This document shows positions 36,757 to 45,326 of a DNA stretch of 64,000 bases, piece by piece. The DNA comes from Armatimonadota bacterium (GTDB taxonomy: Bacteria > Armatimonadota > Fimbriimonadia > Fimbriimonadales > Fimbriimonadaceae). The stretch lies in contig WGMG01000006.1 of assembly GCA_016125185.1 (NCBI GenBank), positions 1,612,001 through 1,676,000 on the forward strand, written 5' to 3'. Under the pieces are notes generated by a model, which was not told where the DNA came from, did not search any database, and was given only the letters and a program-made list of their open reading frames with translations. Within the stretch, counting starts at the first letter, position 1, and each line of letters starts with the position of its first letter. Position numbers and translations under genes: made by a program.

Positions 36757-37881
36757 CTAGCGGTTGGCAGTTCTCCGCGTCTTTCTTCGAACCAGAAGTG
36801 CCGCAGTCCCTAAGCCCAAAATTGCAAACGACGCAGGTTCAGGCACCATGCCATATTGTCCGATGATATTGACGTTCGTCCCCAGTCCAGAGCCGGTGCC
36901 ACGCCCAATCACCCAGCCCATGGAGGCGCTTTGCCCTTTCACCGAAATCCCGCTATCGAGAATGTTATTCCGGTCCAGAACCGAGTAGCTGGGAAGGTTA
37001 GTAAGGTACCCATCTGCGTCTCTCCTAGCCGCATACCCGTCATCCGTCAAACCCAGGATGATTTCACCAGAATTGACCGCGCTTGCATTTGCCGAAGCGT
37101 AATAGGCCTCGCGAGAAACGACATAGGGTGCGGCTCCGCTGGATGGAACCACATAGTCGCGATTGAACCAGGAGGAGGCACCGCCGCCATAATTCTGTAG
37201 GCTAAGCATCTCGTAAACAGCGCTTCCCGACGGGGTCTCAGCGTACTGAATTTCAGTCTGACCTTGTGCAAGGGCACCAGAAGGAAAGGCAATATCCGAA
37301 GTGGTGCCATCCCCATAGACTCGCAAGATTTTGCCCGGACCGTTGGCCAACAGAGTCCCATTGTTCCCAAAGCCGAAAATGTTCGAAATTCCCGGACCCG
37401 ACTTCGGAGCAAAGTAGGTCGTCCCCGTCGTCGGAGTCCAAATGTAGAAATCGGTATCGTCATTCAAAACGAGTCGGTCGTCATCGCTGACCAGCGGCGC
37501 CTGCATTTGGCCATGAAACGAGATGGCCCCGCCGTTGGTAAAGTCGATTTGAGACCGAGTGCCGTCGAGTGATGTTCGGTAGTAGGGTCCAGACGCGAAT
37601 TGGCTGTAGAGCCGAGAATAAACGCTCCCGCTTTGCGTCAGCTTTCCAAAGACCTGGTCGTCATCCGTGATTCCTAGGTTGTGGAATCCGGTCGCCGAAT
37701 TGTAAACCGTGCCCGTCTTGGTACCGTCCGCGTGGGTCAGAACGCCGACGACATCTCCTCGGTCGTTCACCGAGTTCATGGTAAACGGATCATCGCTCAC
37801 GATCTCGGTGAACTTGAAGGATTGAGCATAAGCCGAAGAAACCGCCACTCCAAGGGCGAATGAAAAAGCAACCTTAACCAT
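36757..37881 (-). CDS. PEP-CTERM secreted protein, paralogue of the 20114 gene product
   Basis: A 374-residue exported protein with signal MVKVAFSFALGVAVSSAYAQ. The mature region matches the 20114-21232 product in layout: SVNDRGDVVGVLTHADGTKTGTVYNSATGFHNLGI, followed by similar Gly/Ser-rich repeats. The C-terminus MVPEPASFAILGLGTAALLVRRK is a canonical PEP-CTERM anchor. An in-frame TTG three codons upstream is an alternative start. It is monocistronic. Confidence 0.88.
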   Translation of the reverse strand: MVKVAFSFALGVAVSSAYAQSFKFTEIVSDDPFTMNSVNDRGDVVGVLTHADGTKTGTVYNSATGFHNLGITDDDQVFGKLTQSGSVYSRLYSQFASGPYYRTSLDGTRSQIDFTNGGAISFHGQMQAPLVSDDDRLVLNDDTDFYIWTPTTGTTYFAPKSGPGISNIFGFGNNGTLLANGPGKILRVYGDGTTSDIAFPSGALAQGQTEIQYAETPSGSAVYEMLSLQNYGGGASSWFNRDYVVPSSGAAPYVVSREAYYASANASAVNSGEIILGLTDDGYAARRDADGYLTNLPSYSVLDRNNILDSGISVKGQSASMGWVIGRGTGSGLGTNVNIIGQYGMVPEPASFAILGLGTAALLVRRKTRRTANR

Positions 37882-38054
37882 CGACTTCAATTCTACGCCA
37901 GAGATTTGAGATCTCAGACCTCGAAACCAACACTTAACTCGACTTAGCGCCCTAGCCTAGTGCACAACGGCTAGCGTGGCCGACTTGTCCGGCACAACTT
38001 GACCTTTAAGTGCACAAATCGACTTAGCCAAGGACATTCAAGTATCCTCGCAAA

Positions 38055-38642
38055 GTGAAGCCCGAGATATATGTCGACACTCATGTCATCACTCTTTACA
38101 ACTTCCTAGACGCACCACAAAAGTTCTTGCCGGAGGGGATTGCCGAAGGAGATTTCTACATCTGCATGCCAATTCTGCGTGAATTAGAGTTAATAAAAGA
38201 TAACCACATCAGCAAAGGGCAACGAAATCGAGCTCGAAATCTCCTTAACATGTTCCGAGACAATCCGATGGCCGGTAATTCCGTAAGCCTCTCATCTCTT
38301 ATCAACCTTAAGATTGACCTTACCGAACCTACAGTCGATGAACATAACCTTTTTAAGCCAGTTACTCCCGACGACCAGTTCGTAGCTAAGGTGTGCGGAA
38401 GGGCAAAGTACGGCAGTCAAGATGTTTACTTGCTATCCAATGATGGTGGCGTTATCCTTAGAGCTAATTACGGTTCTCATCGGAACGGGTCGCCTAGAAA
38501 TATCATTTGCTATTCCCCACCCGAGGAAGAGCGTCTCGTTAGTGATGACGATACCTTTTCTCAGAACTTCAAGGGCTTGGTGAAGCAGTTTGCGATCGCT
38601 TTAACTACGGAGCTAACGACAAATATAGTGGCTGAAGAGTGA
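38055..38642 (+). CDS. PIN-like domain protein, candidate ribonuclease
   Basis: A 195-residue protein. A PIN-like acidic pattern is visible: YVDTHVI at 6-12 (first Asp), an E in ILRELELIKD near 55, and the DDQFVAKV...DVYLLSND cluster near 115-145. This is the usual order for PIN nucleases, but similarity is faint and the call tentative. The GTG start at 38055 opens the first beta strand. It is AT-rich relative to its neighbours. It has no antitoxin-like partner; the next gene is an RtcB RNA ligase, which makes an RNA-processing role worth considering. Confidence 0.65.
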   Translation: MKPEIYVDTHVITLYNFLDAPQKFLPEGIAEGDFYICMPILRELELIKDNHISKGQRNRARNLLNMFRDNPMAGNSVSLSSLINLKIDLTEPTVDEHNLFKPVTPDDQFVAKVCGRAKYGSQDVYLLSNDGGVILRANYGSHRNGSPRNIICYSPPEEERLVSDDDTFSQNFKGLVKQFAIALTTELTTNIVAEE

Positions 38643-38959
38643 TGCTGCCCCAAAAATGAGGCAAGCGGGACCAATTTGGTCGCAACTTCGATTACCAATT
38701 ACTCTAGTGGAGCCTGGAACTCAATTGTTGTGTGTTTAGGTATTTCATTCAATGCGGTCTTCGGTCAAAGTCATTTTAGGATTTGACCACGCACATCTGA
38801 TAAGTGAAGTATTCGACCAAAGCCTTCCAAGGAAGTGAGAGCAAATTCTTACCTTCTTCTCTCTCTGACTTTGGAGTCTCCCTCGCTGGACGCGCCACTT
38901 CTCCCGCTCACAAAATTTCGAACCTTTCCGCCCCTCCCAACGTCTACATATCCTTGCCA
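38643..38959. other. Intergenic region before rtcB
   Basis: 317 bp. It contains GGTCAAA (38763-38769) and TTTGACC (38782-38788) as an inverted repeat with a 12-base gap, a possible operator, and a short palindrome GACCAATTTGGTC near 38670. An open frame in phase with rtcB runs back to 38804, but its composition is unlike the protein family, so I treat it as non-coding. Confidence 0.4.
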
Positions 38960-40117
38960 ATGAAGCTCATTGAGAACATTCCGTGTTGGGGCGATCCGGT
39001 TTTTCCGGAGGCCTTGCAACAACTCGACAACGCTCGAGCCACGGGTGCGGAGCGGTTGGCGCTGATGGCAGACCATCACGTCGGCTATGGCGTCCCCATC
39101 GGGGGCGTGGTGGCCTACAGACACCGAATCTCACCCAGTGGCGTCGGCTACGACATTGCCTGTGGCAATAAAGCCGTCCGGCTGGATGTAGACGCGATTA
39201 AGGTCAAAGCCAAGATCAATCCGATCATGGACGAGGTCTTTAAGAAGATCTCATTTGGCGTAGGACGCGCAAATAACGAAGACGTGGATCACGAACTCTT
39301 CGACGACGAAGCCTGGAAAATGAACCCGCTGAAAACTCTGAAAGAGAAAGCGAGGGCCCAGCTCGGAACCGTCGGGAGTGGAAACCACTACGTGGATATC
39401 TTTGAAGACGAGCAAAACCGAATCTGGGTTGGCGTGCATTTTGGTTCACGCGGACTTGGGCACGGCATTGCCCAGCACTTCATGGATATCGCGAAAGCAA
39501 ACGGCCAGACGGAGCACTTCATCTCCTGGCTGTCGACTGAGAAGTACGAGGGACAGGAGTACCTGGAAGCGATGCGAGTGGCAGGCGAATACGCCTACGC
39601 CGGCCGCGACTGGGTATGCGCCAAGGTCGCCAAGATCCTCGGTGGGAAGATTGTTGAGGAAGTCCACAACCATCACAACTTCGCATGGAAAGAGAATCAC
39701 GAAGGTCAGGAATTCTGGGTCGTACGCAAAGGGGCGACTCCGGCTTTCCCGGGCCAACGCGGATTCGTCGGCGGATCGATGGGTGACAATAGCGTGATCT
39801 TGGAAGGCGTCGATTCACCCGAGAGCCGAGAGGCGCTGTACTCGACCGTTCACGGCGCGGGTCGCGTGATGTCGCGAACGGCGGCCAAGGGTAAAGGCAA
39901 GGTCAAAGGTGCGGTCTCGAAAGAAGACATGCACAAGTGGATCAAACGGGAACAAGTCGTTCTTCGCGGGGCGGGAGTTGACGAAGCTCCCCTCGTGTAT
40001 AAGCGACTGCACCGGGTACTGGAGCACCACTCCAGTTCAGTAAAGATCATCCATACGCTGAAGCCGCTTGGCGTGGCGATGGCAGGTGGCGACACCTTCG
40101 ATCCTTACAAGGACTAG
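38960..40117 (+). CDS. rtcB: RtcB-family RNA ligase
   Basis: A 385-residue member of the RtcB family, which joins 2',3'-cyclic phosphate or 3'-phosphate RNA ends to 5'-OH using GTP and Mn. SPSGVGYDIACGNKAVRLD contains the metal-binding Asp and Cys. VHFGSRGLGHGI, HNHHNFAW and RKGATPAFPGQRGFVGGSMG, with the HGAGR motif (TVHGAGRVMSR, guanylylated His region), follow in the expected order. The ATG at 38960 is chosen because family homology starts with MKLIENIPCWG; no Shine-Dalgarno is seen. It follows a PIN-like gene. Confidence 0.92.
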   Translation: MKLIENIPCWGDPVFPEALQQLDNARATGAERLALMADHHVGYGVPIGGVVAYRHRISPSGVGYDIACGNKAVRLDVDAIKVKAKINPIMDEVFKKISFGVGRANNEDVDHELFDDEAWKMNPLKTLKEKARAQLGTVGSGNHYVDIFEDEQNRIWVGVHFGSRGLGHGIAQHFMDIAKANGQTEHFISWLSTEKYEGQEYLEAMRVAGEYAYAGRDWVCAKVAKILGGKIVEEVHNHHNFAWKENHEGQEFWVVRKGATPAFPGQRGFVGGSMGDNSVILEGVDSPESREALYSTVHGAGRVMSRTAAKGKGKVKGAVSKEDMHKWIKREQVVLRGAGVDEAPLVYKRLHRVLEHHSSSVKIIHTLKPLGVAMAGGDTFDPYKD

Positions 40118-40123
40118 CCGTCG

Positions 40124-40164
40124 CTCCCCTCTCCTAGTTCTCCGCAGGAAACTGGGAGAGGGAG
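40124..40164. terminator. Long hairpin after rtcB
   Basis: Arms at 40124-40140 and 40148-40164 pair over about 15 of 17 positions around a 7-base loop. It lies 6 bp past the rtcB stop. There is no T-run, so it may act as a 3' stabiliser or belong to the repeat family of the adjacent element. Confidence 0.45.
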
Positions 40165-40190
40165 GCCCTCGATAGGATGGCGACCTAAGA

Positions 40191-40246
40191 TTCTCCCTCG
40201 CTCGCCGAGGGAGCGGTGAGCCGACCATAGGCGAACCGGAGGGAGC
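40191..40246. repeat. REP-like palindromic element
   Basis: A composite hairpin: CTCCCTCG pairs with CGAGGGAG, followed by CGGTGAGC ... GCGAACCG. The same architecture recurs at 57912-57963, 63421-63480 and 63777-63825, making it a dispersed intergenic repeat of the REP type. Confidence 0.7.
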
Positions 40247-40350
40247 GCCATGCTCTTGCGGTTCGAAAAGGGTTCGCCCATACTGTACTCACATCTTCAT
40301 AATGTGAAGGCTATTGGGTGAGGGCTGACGCGCAACCCGCACCCATTTCT

Positions 40351-43300
40351 CTACTTGGCCAACGCCAGCAGAATCCGGCGATGCCCGGCTTCCAACCGAG
40401 CCAGATTATTCCCGCTCAACAGAGCGTTCACATCCACTCCGGCGTTGCTCGACGCTATGGCCCGCCGCAATCCCTCGCGAACGCTATCCAAGAACTTCGG
40501 ATACTCCTTGTTTGTGATCTTGCCCGACTCGCGAGCATGAATGAACTCGAAGCATGCCTGTTGCATCTTGTCCACGCCGTCCAGCTTCGCCAGCGCCGGA
40601 CGAAGGAACAGCGCCCGTTGCCACCGCACCATCTGCAGAATGTCGGCCACGTCGCCGTTCATCAACTGCATCTGCGTCAGACGCGAGTCGATGCCGTTCA
40701 TCAGCGTCGCCATCGCCTGGATCATGGTCTCCGGCGTCGTCGCTTTGCCCGCCGCCGTGATCGCGGCAACCAGTCCAAACGGATCGGCGCCCGTCAGAGC
40801 CCCAGCCTTCTTCAGGTCGCTCGCCATCAGCGGTAGCGACTTCCCTTTCGTGAATGCCAGGTACGTCGCCCCATTCTTTGCCGCGCCGTCGAAATACTGA
40901 CTGGGAACCTTGACGCCGCCAAATCCCGCCGCCAAGCGCTCCAACTCCTGCTGTTGCGTATCCAGACTCTCGCGGATCGCTTGCTCCAAGGTGCCAGCCG
41001 TCACGCCAACCCCAAAGCTGCTCGCCGCTTGACCGGCCGCAAGCTCATCGACGCCGACAAAAGCCGTCGTCCCTTTTGGAACTCCGTTCGTCTGGACGTT
41101 CACTCGAACCCACCGGTTTTCGCCCGGCTCCATGCCCTTCAGCACAATGGATGAACCGGTCTTGACCGTGATTGGTCGCCCTTCGCGCTGACCCGCCACC
41201 TGGTACGAAATGCTTCTCACGTAGCGTCGCGAGAGCCCCGAAACGCTGATCTGGAGCGGAATATCGCGCCGCATCAGGCCCGCGTTATGGATGATCGCCC
41301 AGTCGCCGATGAGCCCAAACCCGCCGTGCGGAGCGTCAGTCGTCAGGTGCATGTTGCGTTGCGCCTTGTTGTTGTCGCTGATGATCCGAAGGTCGGTCCC
41401 CGTGCCCCATCCTGGCGTATTGCCCACCAAGGATGGCGCGACATACGGGTCCGACGGCGACGAGATTTCAACCGCCAAGCAAAGGTGATTGCCCGAGGTC
41501 GGCTCCAGGTGCCAGTGGCACGCATCCGTAATCCACGGCCCCGCCGTACCGTCCGTCGTCAAAACCGGATCGGGATCGATCGTCACGTTCGGGTCGGCCG
41601 ACGTGTTGTCCACATAGTTGCTTCCCGTCCCAAAGCGGGACACCAAGAAGTGGGCCGTCATGTTGGTCACCGGACCGCTGGTGTTGCGTCGAATCCGCGC
41701 AAACGCCCAATTATCGCCCGTCGAGCCCGAGCCGTTGCCCGCATCCTCGTTCGGCGGCTGATCGTTCACAAACGTTCCCGCCGTCGGACCCCGCCGATTC
41801 CACACGTCGCTAAACGAATAGAAGTTGCCATGGGTCGAAGGCTCCGCGCCATTGTCGCCATGAGTCGGATCATCGGTCCAGTCGCGCACATACACATCGT
41901 TGGACGGCGACGTCGTCTCGATCTCAAAGTAGTACGGATCGATCGAAGGCGCCACCGTCGTTGTGTGCGAAGCGTTGGTATACAACGTGTGCGTGGCCCA
42001 ATTCACCTCCCGATTGAACTGTACGCCTGGCATAAAGTTCGCCGTATCTGGGTAATTGCTGGCGCAGAACATCCCCATGAAGTTCTTCCCCGCCGCAAAC
42101 AGCGACGCGTAGTCGCCGATGTAAACGAGGTAGGTGGCCGAGGGAGTCGTCGCACTCTGGTTGCACATCGTAATGCCCGGAGTATTAAACGTCGTCGCAT
42201 CGGGGTCCGTAGTCTGCACAAAGTGTGTTTCCCATCGTCCCGAAACGACCCGCTGGTACAAACAGCCGACCGTCCCTTCGATGTTCACCGCCACGTGCGG
42301 GTTCATCGCGCTCGTCACCGTCAAGAGGTCTCCCGACCACGTTTGCCCACGATTCGTCGACCGGCGAACGTGGATCGTTTCCAGATTCGAACCTCCGCTA
42401 TCGCCGTACGCCAGGTACACGCGGTCGCTATTCCGAGGGTCGACGGAGATCGAAATATTGCTCGCTCCAAGCCGCTGTTGCCCCATATTGCCAGATGGCA
42501 AGGTCAACACCGGCGTAACGAATCGGCCGGCCACCGTGTCGCTAGGATCCTTCAAGATCGTAAATCCGCTTGCGCCGATGCCCCAGTTGTCATCGCGGAC
42601 CACGCAGATTCGCGGCGATGAGTTCCAGTTTCCGTAGAAAGCCGCGTAAACCGTCCCGTCGTGATGCGGCGCGGGAACCTCGGCGAAGCCGTCTTGTCCA
42701 CCCGTGTCACGATGCTGAATCAGGTTCAGCGCAAAACTCGCCGCCCCGACTTTGGCGTCCTGAGAGATGTCGAGCGTGGCCGTGCGGCCATTCGGAATCA
42801 CACCGCCCCATCCGTTATTAAAGCCGACGTACAGTTTGTCCTCGCCGCCAAACACCGAAGTCGCCGACAGCACATGTGGCTGATCGACGTTACCGCTCCG
42901 CGTATCCAAAACCGTCATCGGCGTCGCCGAGTACGCATTTTGAGACCGCAGAACCACCATCGGCAGACCCGAAGTCGCCGTGCTGAGGATGCCCCCATAC
43001 AACCAGCTCACGTCCGTCCCCGATCCGCCAAGGGTCGAGCTGAAGTTGAGCTGGATATCTCCCGTGCAAAATCCCCCGACCTTGCTCGGCACAATGAACG
43101 AAAGCGTCCACGTGTTGCCGCGGTCAGTCGAAACGTAGATCGGCGCCAGGCTACCCGTCATCGTCGATCCCGCCAGGTTGTCCCACGTAAAGGCGCTTCC
43201 CGCCAAACGGGCGTAGTTGTTCGGGTCGATCGCCAATGTCGGTTCACAGTCGCAGTTGGTTTCCGCGCTCCGGTTGTTCGGCGTCATATTGATCAATCGA

Positions 43301-43362
43301 TTCTGGGCGAGCCCTAGGCTCGGAATCAGAGTCAATAGGCTAATCGCATGCAGACGTTTCAT
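40351..43362 (-). CDS. Large secreted protein with BNR/sialidase-like repeats
   Basis: A 1003-residue exported protein. The signal peptide is MKRLHAISLLTLIPSLGLAQ. The N-terminal 450 residues contain Asp-box-like BNR repeats (APIYVSTDRGNTWTLSF and HVRRSTNRGQTWSGDL), typical of beta-propeller sialidase-like folds, though no full catalytic set is apparent. The C-terminal 250 residues are helical with no known motif. AAGGAG lies 8 bases before the ATG. The start overlaps the stop of the upstream gene (43359-43362), so both are one operon. A surface or extracellular role is likely. Confidence 0.85.
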   Translation of the reverse strand: MKRLHAISLLTLIPSLGLAQNRLINMTPNNRSAETNCDCEPTLAIDPNNYARLAGSAFTWDNLAGSTMTGSLAPIYVSTDRGNTWTLSFIVPSKVGGFCTGDIQLNFSSTLGGSGTDVSWLYGGILSTATSGLPMVVLRSQNAYSATPMTVLDTRSGNVDQPHVLSATSVFGGEDKLYVGFNNGWGGVIPNGRTATLDISQDAKVGAASFALNLIQHRDTGGQDGFAEVPAPHHDGTVYAAFYGNWNSSPRICVVRDDNWGIGASGFTILKDPSDTVAGRFVTPVLTLPSGNMGQQRLGASNISISVDPRNSDRVYLAYGDSGGSNLETIHVRRSTNRGQTWSGDLLTVTSAMNPHVAVNIEGTVGCLYQRVVSGRWETHFVQTTDPDATTFNTPGITMCNQSATTPSATYLVYIGDYASLFAAGKNFMGMFCASNYPDTANFMPGVQFNREVNWATHTLYTNASHTTTVAPSIDPYYFEIETTSPSNDVYVRDWTDDPTHGDNGAEPSTHGNFYSFSDVWNRRGPTAGTFVNDQPPNEDAGNGSGSTGDNWAFARIRRNTSGPVTNMTAHFLVSRFGTGSNYVDNTSADPNVTIDPDPVLTTDGTAGPWITDACHWHLEPTSGNHLCLAVEISSPSDPYVAPSLVGNTPGWGTGTDLRIISDNNKAQRNMHLTTDAPHGGFGLIGDWAIIHNAGLMRRDIPLQISVSGLSRRYVRSISYQVAGQREGRPITVKTGSSIVLKGMEPGENRWVRVNVQTNGVPKGTTAFVGVDELAAGQAASSFGVGVTAGTLEQAIRESLDTQQQELERLAAGFGGVKVPSQYFDGAAKNGATYLAFTKGKSLPLMASDLKKAGALTGADPFGLVAAITAAGKATTPETMIQAMATLMNGIDSRLTQMQLMNGDVADILQMVRWQRALFLRPALAKLDGVDKMQQACFEFIHARESGKITNKEYPKFLDSVREGLRRAIASSNAGVDVNALLSGNNLARLEAGHRRILLALAK

Positions 43363-44243
43363 CGTCCAATCTCCTTCGCCATCAGCGTGCGGACCTTTTC
43401 CATCTGCGAACCAGGTTGAAACGCCGCATTGTCCGTCAAAAGCACCGCATTCATCTTGTCGATCATCTCCAAAGCGCCGGTTTCGCGCATCAAGATCGCC
43501 TCCTCTCGCTTTGGATTGCGAGTGATGAAAACACCCTCGTCGCCTTCCTTAAACTTGGGCGACGCGTACCAAACGATGTCACGACTGTTGGCAAACAGAA
43601 TGTGAACGGTTTCGCCCTGCTTGACCGACTTCATCCCTGTTTCGACCGCGACCGTCGCCATCTGCCACTCGGGGTCGTGCTCAGAATCCAAATCCTTGGC
43701 CTCCCTCTCGATAGGTTCCACCTTCACGACTTTGCCCCGGAAAACCTGGCTGGCTTCCCGCAGTACAAGGCGAACTGGTAAATCGATGCGACCCTGAACG
43801 GCCGACGTGAAATCAGCTTTCGAGGCATCCGCTACTCGGCCGGTAACCTCACCAATGGCCGACATTGTCAGCGACTTGCCGATGAATCTGGGCACGCCAA
43901 AGAACACCATATCGGTTCCTGCTTTCGCGCCCCTGCTGGACATCTCTATTGTCGCGAGACTTCCGACGATGTTCCCGGTGATCGATTCCCCGACGTAAAC
44001 CTTACTGACCTTTACGACCACCGTACGATTCGATGCCGGCATTAAAGGCTCGATGCTCGTATTGACTTTCTGAATCGTCCCACGCAAGATGATCGTCGAT
44101 CGATCGGCCAGGCTCGCAAGGTTGACCTGCTGAGCCGAACTCCAAGGTGGCGCAAACTCGTACCGCGCTGAGGTGACCGGTGCCAGACAAATGCTCGCCG
44201 CGAGCACTCCCGGCATCACCCCTCTTATCCCATACATTTTCAT
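43359..44243 (-). CDS. Hypothetical secreted protein
   Basis: A 294-residue exported protein with signal MKMYGIRGVMPGVLAASICLAPVTSA. The mature part starts with a beta-rich module (STIILRGTIQKVNTSIE...VVKVSKVYVGESITG), reminiscent of small OB-like barrels found in secreted proteins. I cannot name a family. AGGAAG, 5 bases before ATG 44243, fixes the start over a longer in-frame option. It is the first gene of an operon with the BNR-repeat protein. Confidence 0.78.
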   Translation of the reverse strand: MKMYGIRGVMPGVLAASICLAPVTSARYEFAPPWSSAQQVNLASLADRSTIILRGTIQKVNTSIEPLMPASNRTVVVKVSKVYVGESITGNIVGSLATIEMSSRGAKAGTDMVFFGVPRFIGKSLTMSAIGEVTGRVADASKADFTSAVQGRIDLPVRLVLREASQVFRGKVVKVEPIEREAKDLDSEHDPEWQMATVAVETGMKSVKQGETVHILFANSRDIVWYASPKFKEGDEGVFITRNPKREEAILMRETGALEMIDKMNAVLLTDNAAFQPGSQMEKVRTLMAKEIGR

Positions 44244-44501
44244 AATGACTTCCTGAACCGTCGGACAAGCGACGCTCGAAGCAAGTCGGCGGGCGAATGG
44301 CGGGCCATCACGTGTCTTCCCAATGACAGGTGGGGACCGCCCGCTCGCTCTCCCACATTCAAGGCGATCAATCTCGCCAACGCACATTCACCAAACAGAT
44401 GAATCGATTCCGTTATAACGCCTGGTAGAAATACTGTGTAGAGCCCCCCTCCAAAGGTCCTACTCACCCGATCAACGCCTTCGCCAGGCTTGAGCCGCCA
44501 C

Positions 44502-44527
44502 GTTATCCCCAGCTACCTGTGGAAAAC
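44502..44527. promoter_or_regulatory. Palindrome upstream of structured RNA 1
   Basis: GTTATCCCCA and TGTGGAAAAC separated by 6 bases, centred at 44514.5, which is 63.5 bp before the predicted start of RNA 1. It is a degenerate version of the perfect palindrome at 45327-45354. Confidence 0.7.
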
Positions 44528-44565
44528 ATGATGATTTTGTTAGCGCGATTGGCGTACCGCACACC

Positions 44566-44571
44566 TATAAT
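44566..44571 (+). promoter_or_regulatory. -10 element of structured RNA 1
   Basis: A perfect TATAAT seven bases before the predicted G start of RNA 1. The -35 region is poor (GCGCGA at 17-bp spacing), unlike those of RNAs 2 and 3, suggesting dependence on an activator at the upstream palindrome. Confidence 0.65.
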
Positions 44572-44577
44572 AATCAT

Positions 44578-44790
44578 GTCTCTCGTGCACAGCCTTCGGG
44601 CTCCTAAGACGCGAAAGACAGAGAGCCAGGATTCGGATGCTTCGGCAAAAGAATGCGATGCTCGTATTCCTTCGGTTGAAGGAAAAAGTCTTTCAGGTGG
44701 CTGATTTCGATCGGCCACCGAAAAGGACGAGATTTGGGACTCTGTCACAGTAGCCGAAAGGCAGCTTGGGTAGAGTCCCTTATTCATTTT
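44578..44790 (+). ncRNA. Structured RNA 1 of a three-member tandem family
   Basis: About 210 nt beginning GUCUCUCG. No protein-coding frame is plausible. The 3' domain is shared with the two RNAs downstream: AAGUCUUU, then a 10-bp hairpin with a UUCG loop (44696-44719), a complementary AAAAGGAC strand, and a terminal stem GGGACUCU/AGAGUCCC enclosing a GCC-GAAA-GGC hairpin, followed by a U-rich tail (TTATTCATTTTT) resembling an intrinsic terminator. The 5' part has an AGCC-UUCG-GGCU hairpin. The three copies differ in sequence but keep the pairings. I know of no family that fits. Confidence 0.78.
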
Positions 44791-44812
44791 TGCGAACCCT
44801 TCTTTCGGTAGC

Positions 44813-44839
44813 AGTTATGCACATAACATGGGGATAACT
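44813..44839. promoter_or_regulatory. Palindrome upstream of structured RNA 2
   Basis: AGTTATGCACA and TGGGGATAACT separated by 5 bases, centred at 44826, 63 bp before the predicted start of RNA 2. The left half contains TTATGCACA, a match to the DnaA-box consensus TTATNCACA. Confidence 0.75.
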
Positions 44840-44853
44840 TAGCGCAATTCTTC

Positions 44854-44882
44854 TTGTTAATTTTCAATATGCATCGTATAGT
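44854..44882 (+). promoter_or_regulatory. Promoter of structured RNA 2
   Basis: TTGTTA (44854-44859), 17-bp spacer, TATAGT (44877-44882). It predicts a start at the G of GUCUCC, 44889. Confidence 0.78.
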
Positions 44883-44888
44883 AAAGAT

Positions 44889-45120
44889 GTCTCCAGCAGA
44901 CGGCCTCGGCCAGAAGCAAACGGAGGCACCGCCTTCAGTGAGAGACTTCGGTCAGACCATGTAAGTAGGGCAACCGTCTTCCGAGATCGACTTCGGTAGG
45001 TTCAAAGAAGACAAAAGTCTTTGAGGTGGTTAGCTTCGGCTAGCCACCGTAAAAGACGAACATTTTGGGGTTCTGCAACCAAAGCCGAAAGGCGACGGAG
45101 GTAGAGCCCCTTAATTGTCT
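44889..45120 (+). ncRNA. Structured RNA 2 of the tandem family
   Basis: About 230 nt beginning GUCUCCAG. It has the same 3' architecture as RNA 1: AAGUCUUU, UUCG-capped 10-bp hairpin (45025-45048), AAAAGAC strand, then GGGGUUCU (45067-45074) pairing with AGAGCCCC (45103-45110) around GCC-GAAA-GGC, and a UUAAUUGUCUU tail. The 5' half holds GGCC-containing and GAC-UUCG-GUC hairpins, and CUCC can pair with GGAG. Compensatory changes relative to RNAs 1 and 3 support the fold. Confidence 0.8.
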
Positions 45121-45326
45121 TGAGAATTCCCAATCATTCAAGGATATAGAACTATCCACATACTATGTGGATAACTATTGGAACATTGATTTCACATCGA
45201 TGCGCCCTAGGAAACCCGAATCTTTAGATCGCAAAATCCTTGCGACGCCGATCACTCGTTTGCGTCTTACACTCTGCCGGTAAGGCGAGCTTTCTTTCAT
45301 GTAAGCCGGGCGCAACTAACCCTTTT
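45121..45326. other. Spacer between RNA 2 and RNA 3 with an orphan palindrome
   Basis: No gene is seen. It contains the palindrome at 45150-45176 and, near 45280-45292, GCCGGTAAGGCGAGC, which recalls the GCCGAAAGGCGAC hairpin of the RNAs. This may be the relic of a further copy, but no promoter lies at the expected distance. Confidence 0.4.
45150..45176. promoter_or_regulatory. Orphan palindrome of the RNA-associated family
   Basis: AACTATCCACA and TGTGGATAACT separated by 5 bases. The right half holds a perfect DnaA-box 9-mer (TGTGGATAA). No -10 element occurs at the 51-bp distance seen for the other three palindromes, in either direction. Confidence 0.65.

Noticed and set aside
38804-38959. 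N-terminal extension of rtcB
   Set aside because: It is in frame but Ser/Pro-rich and unlike the family, whose N-terminus matches from Met at 38960.
41287-42621. Long open frame antisense to the BNR-repeat protein gene
   Set aside because: The translation is an Arg/His/Val-rich sequence typical of the complement of a GC-rich gene; the minus-strand product has a signal peptide, ribosome binding site and repeats.
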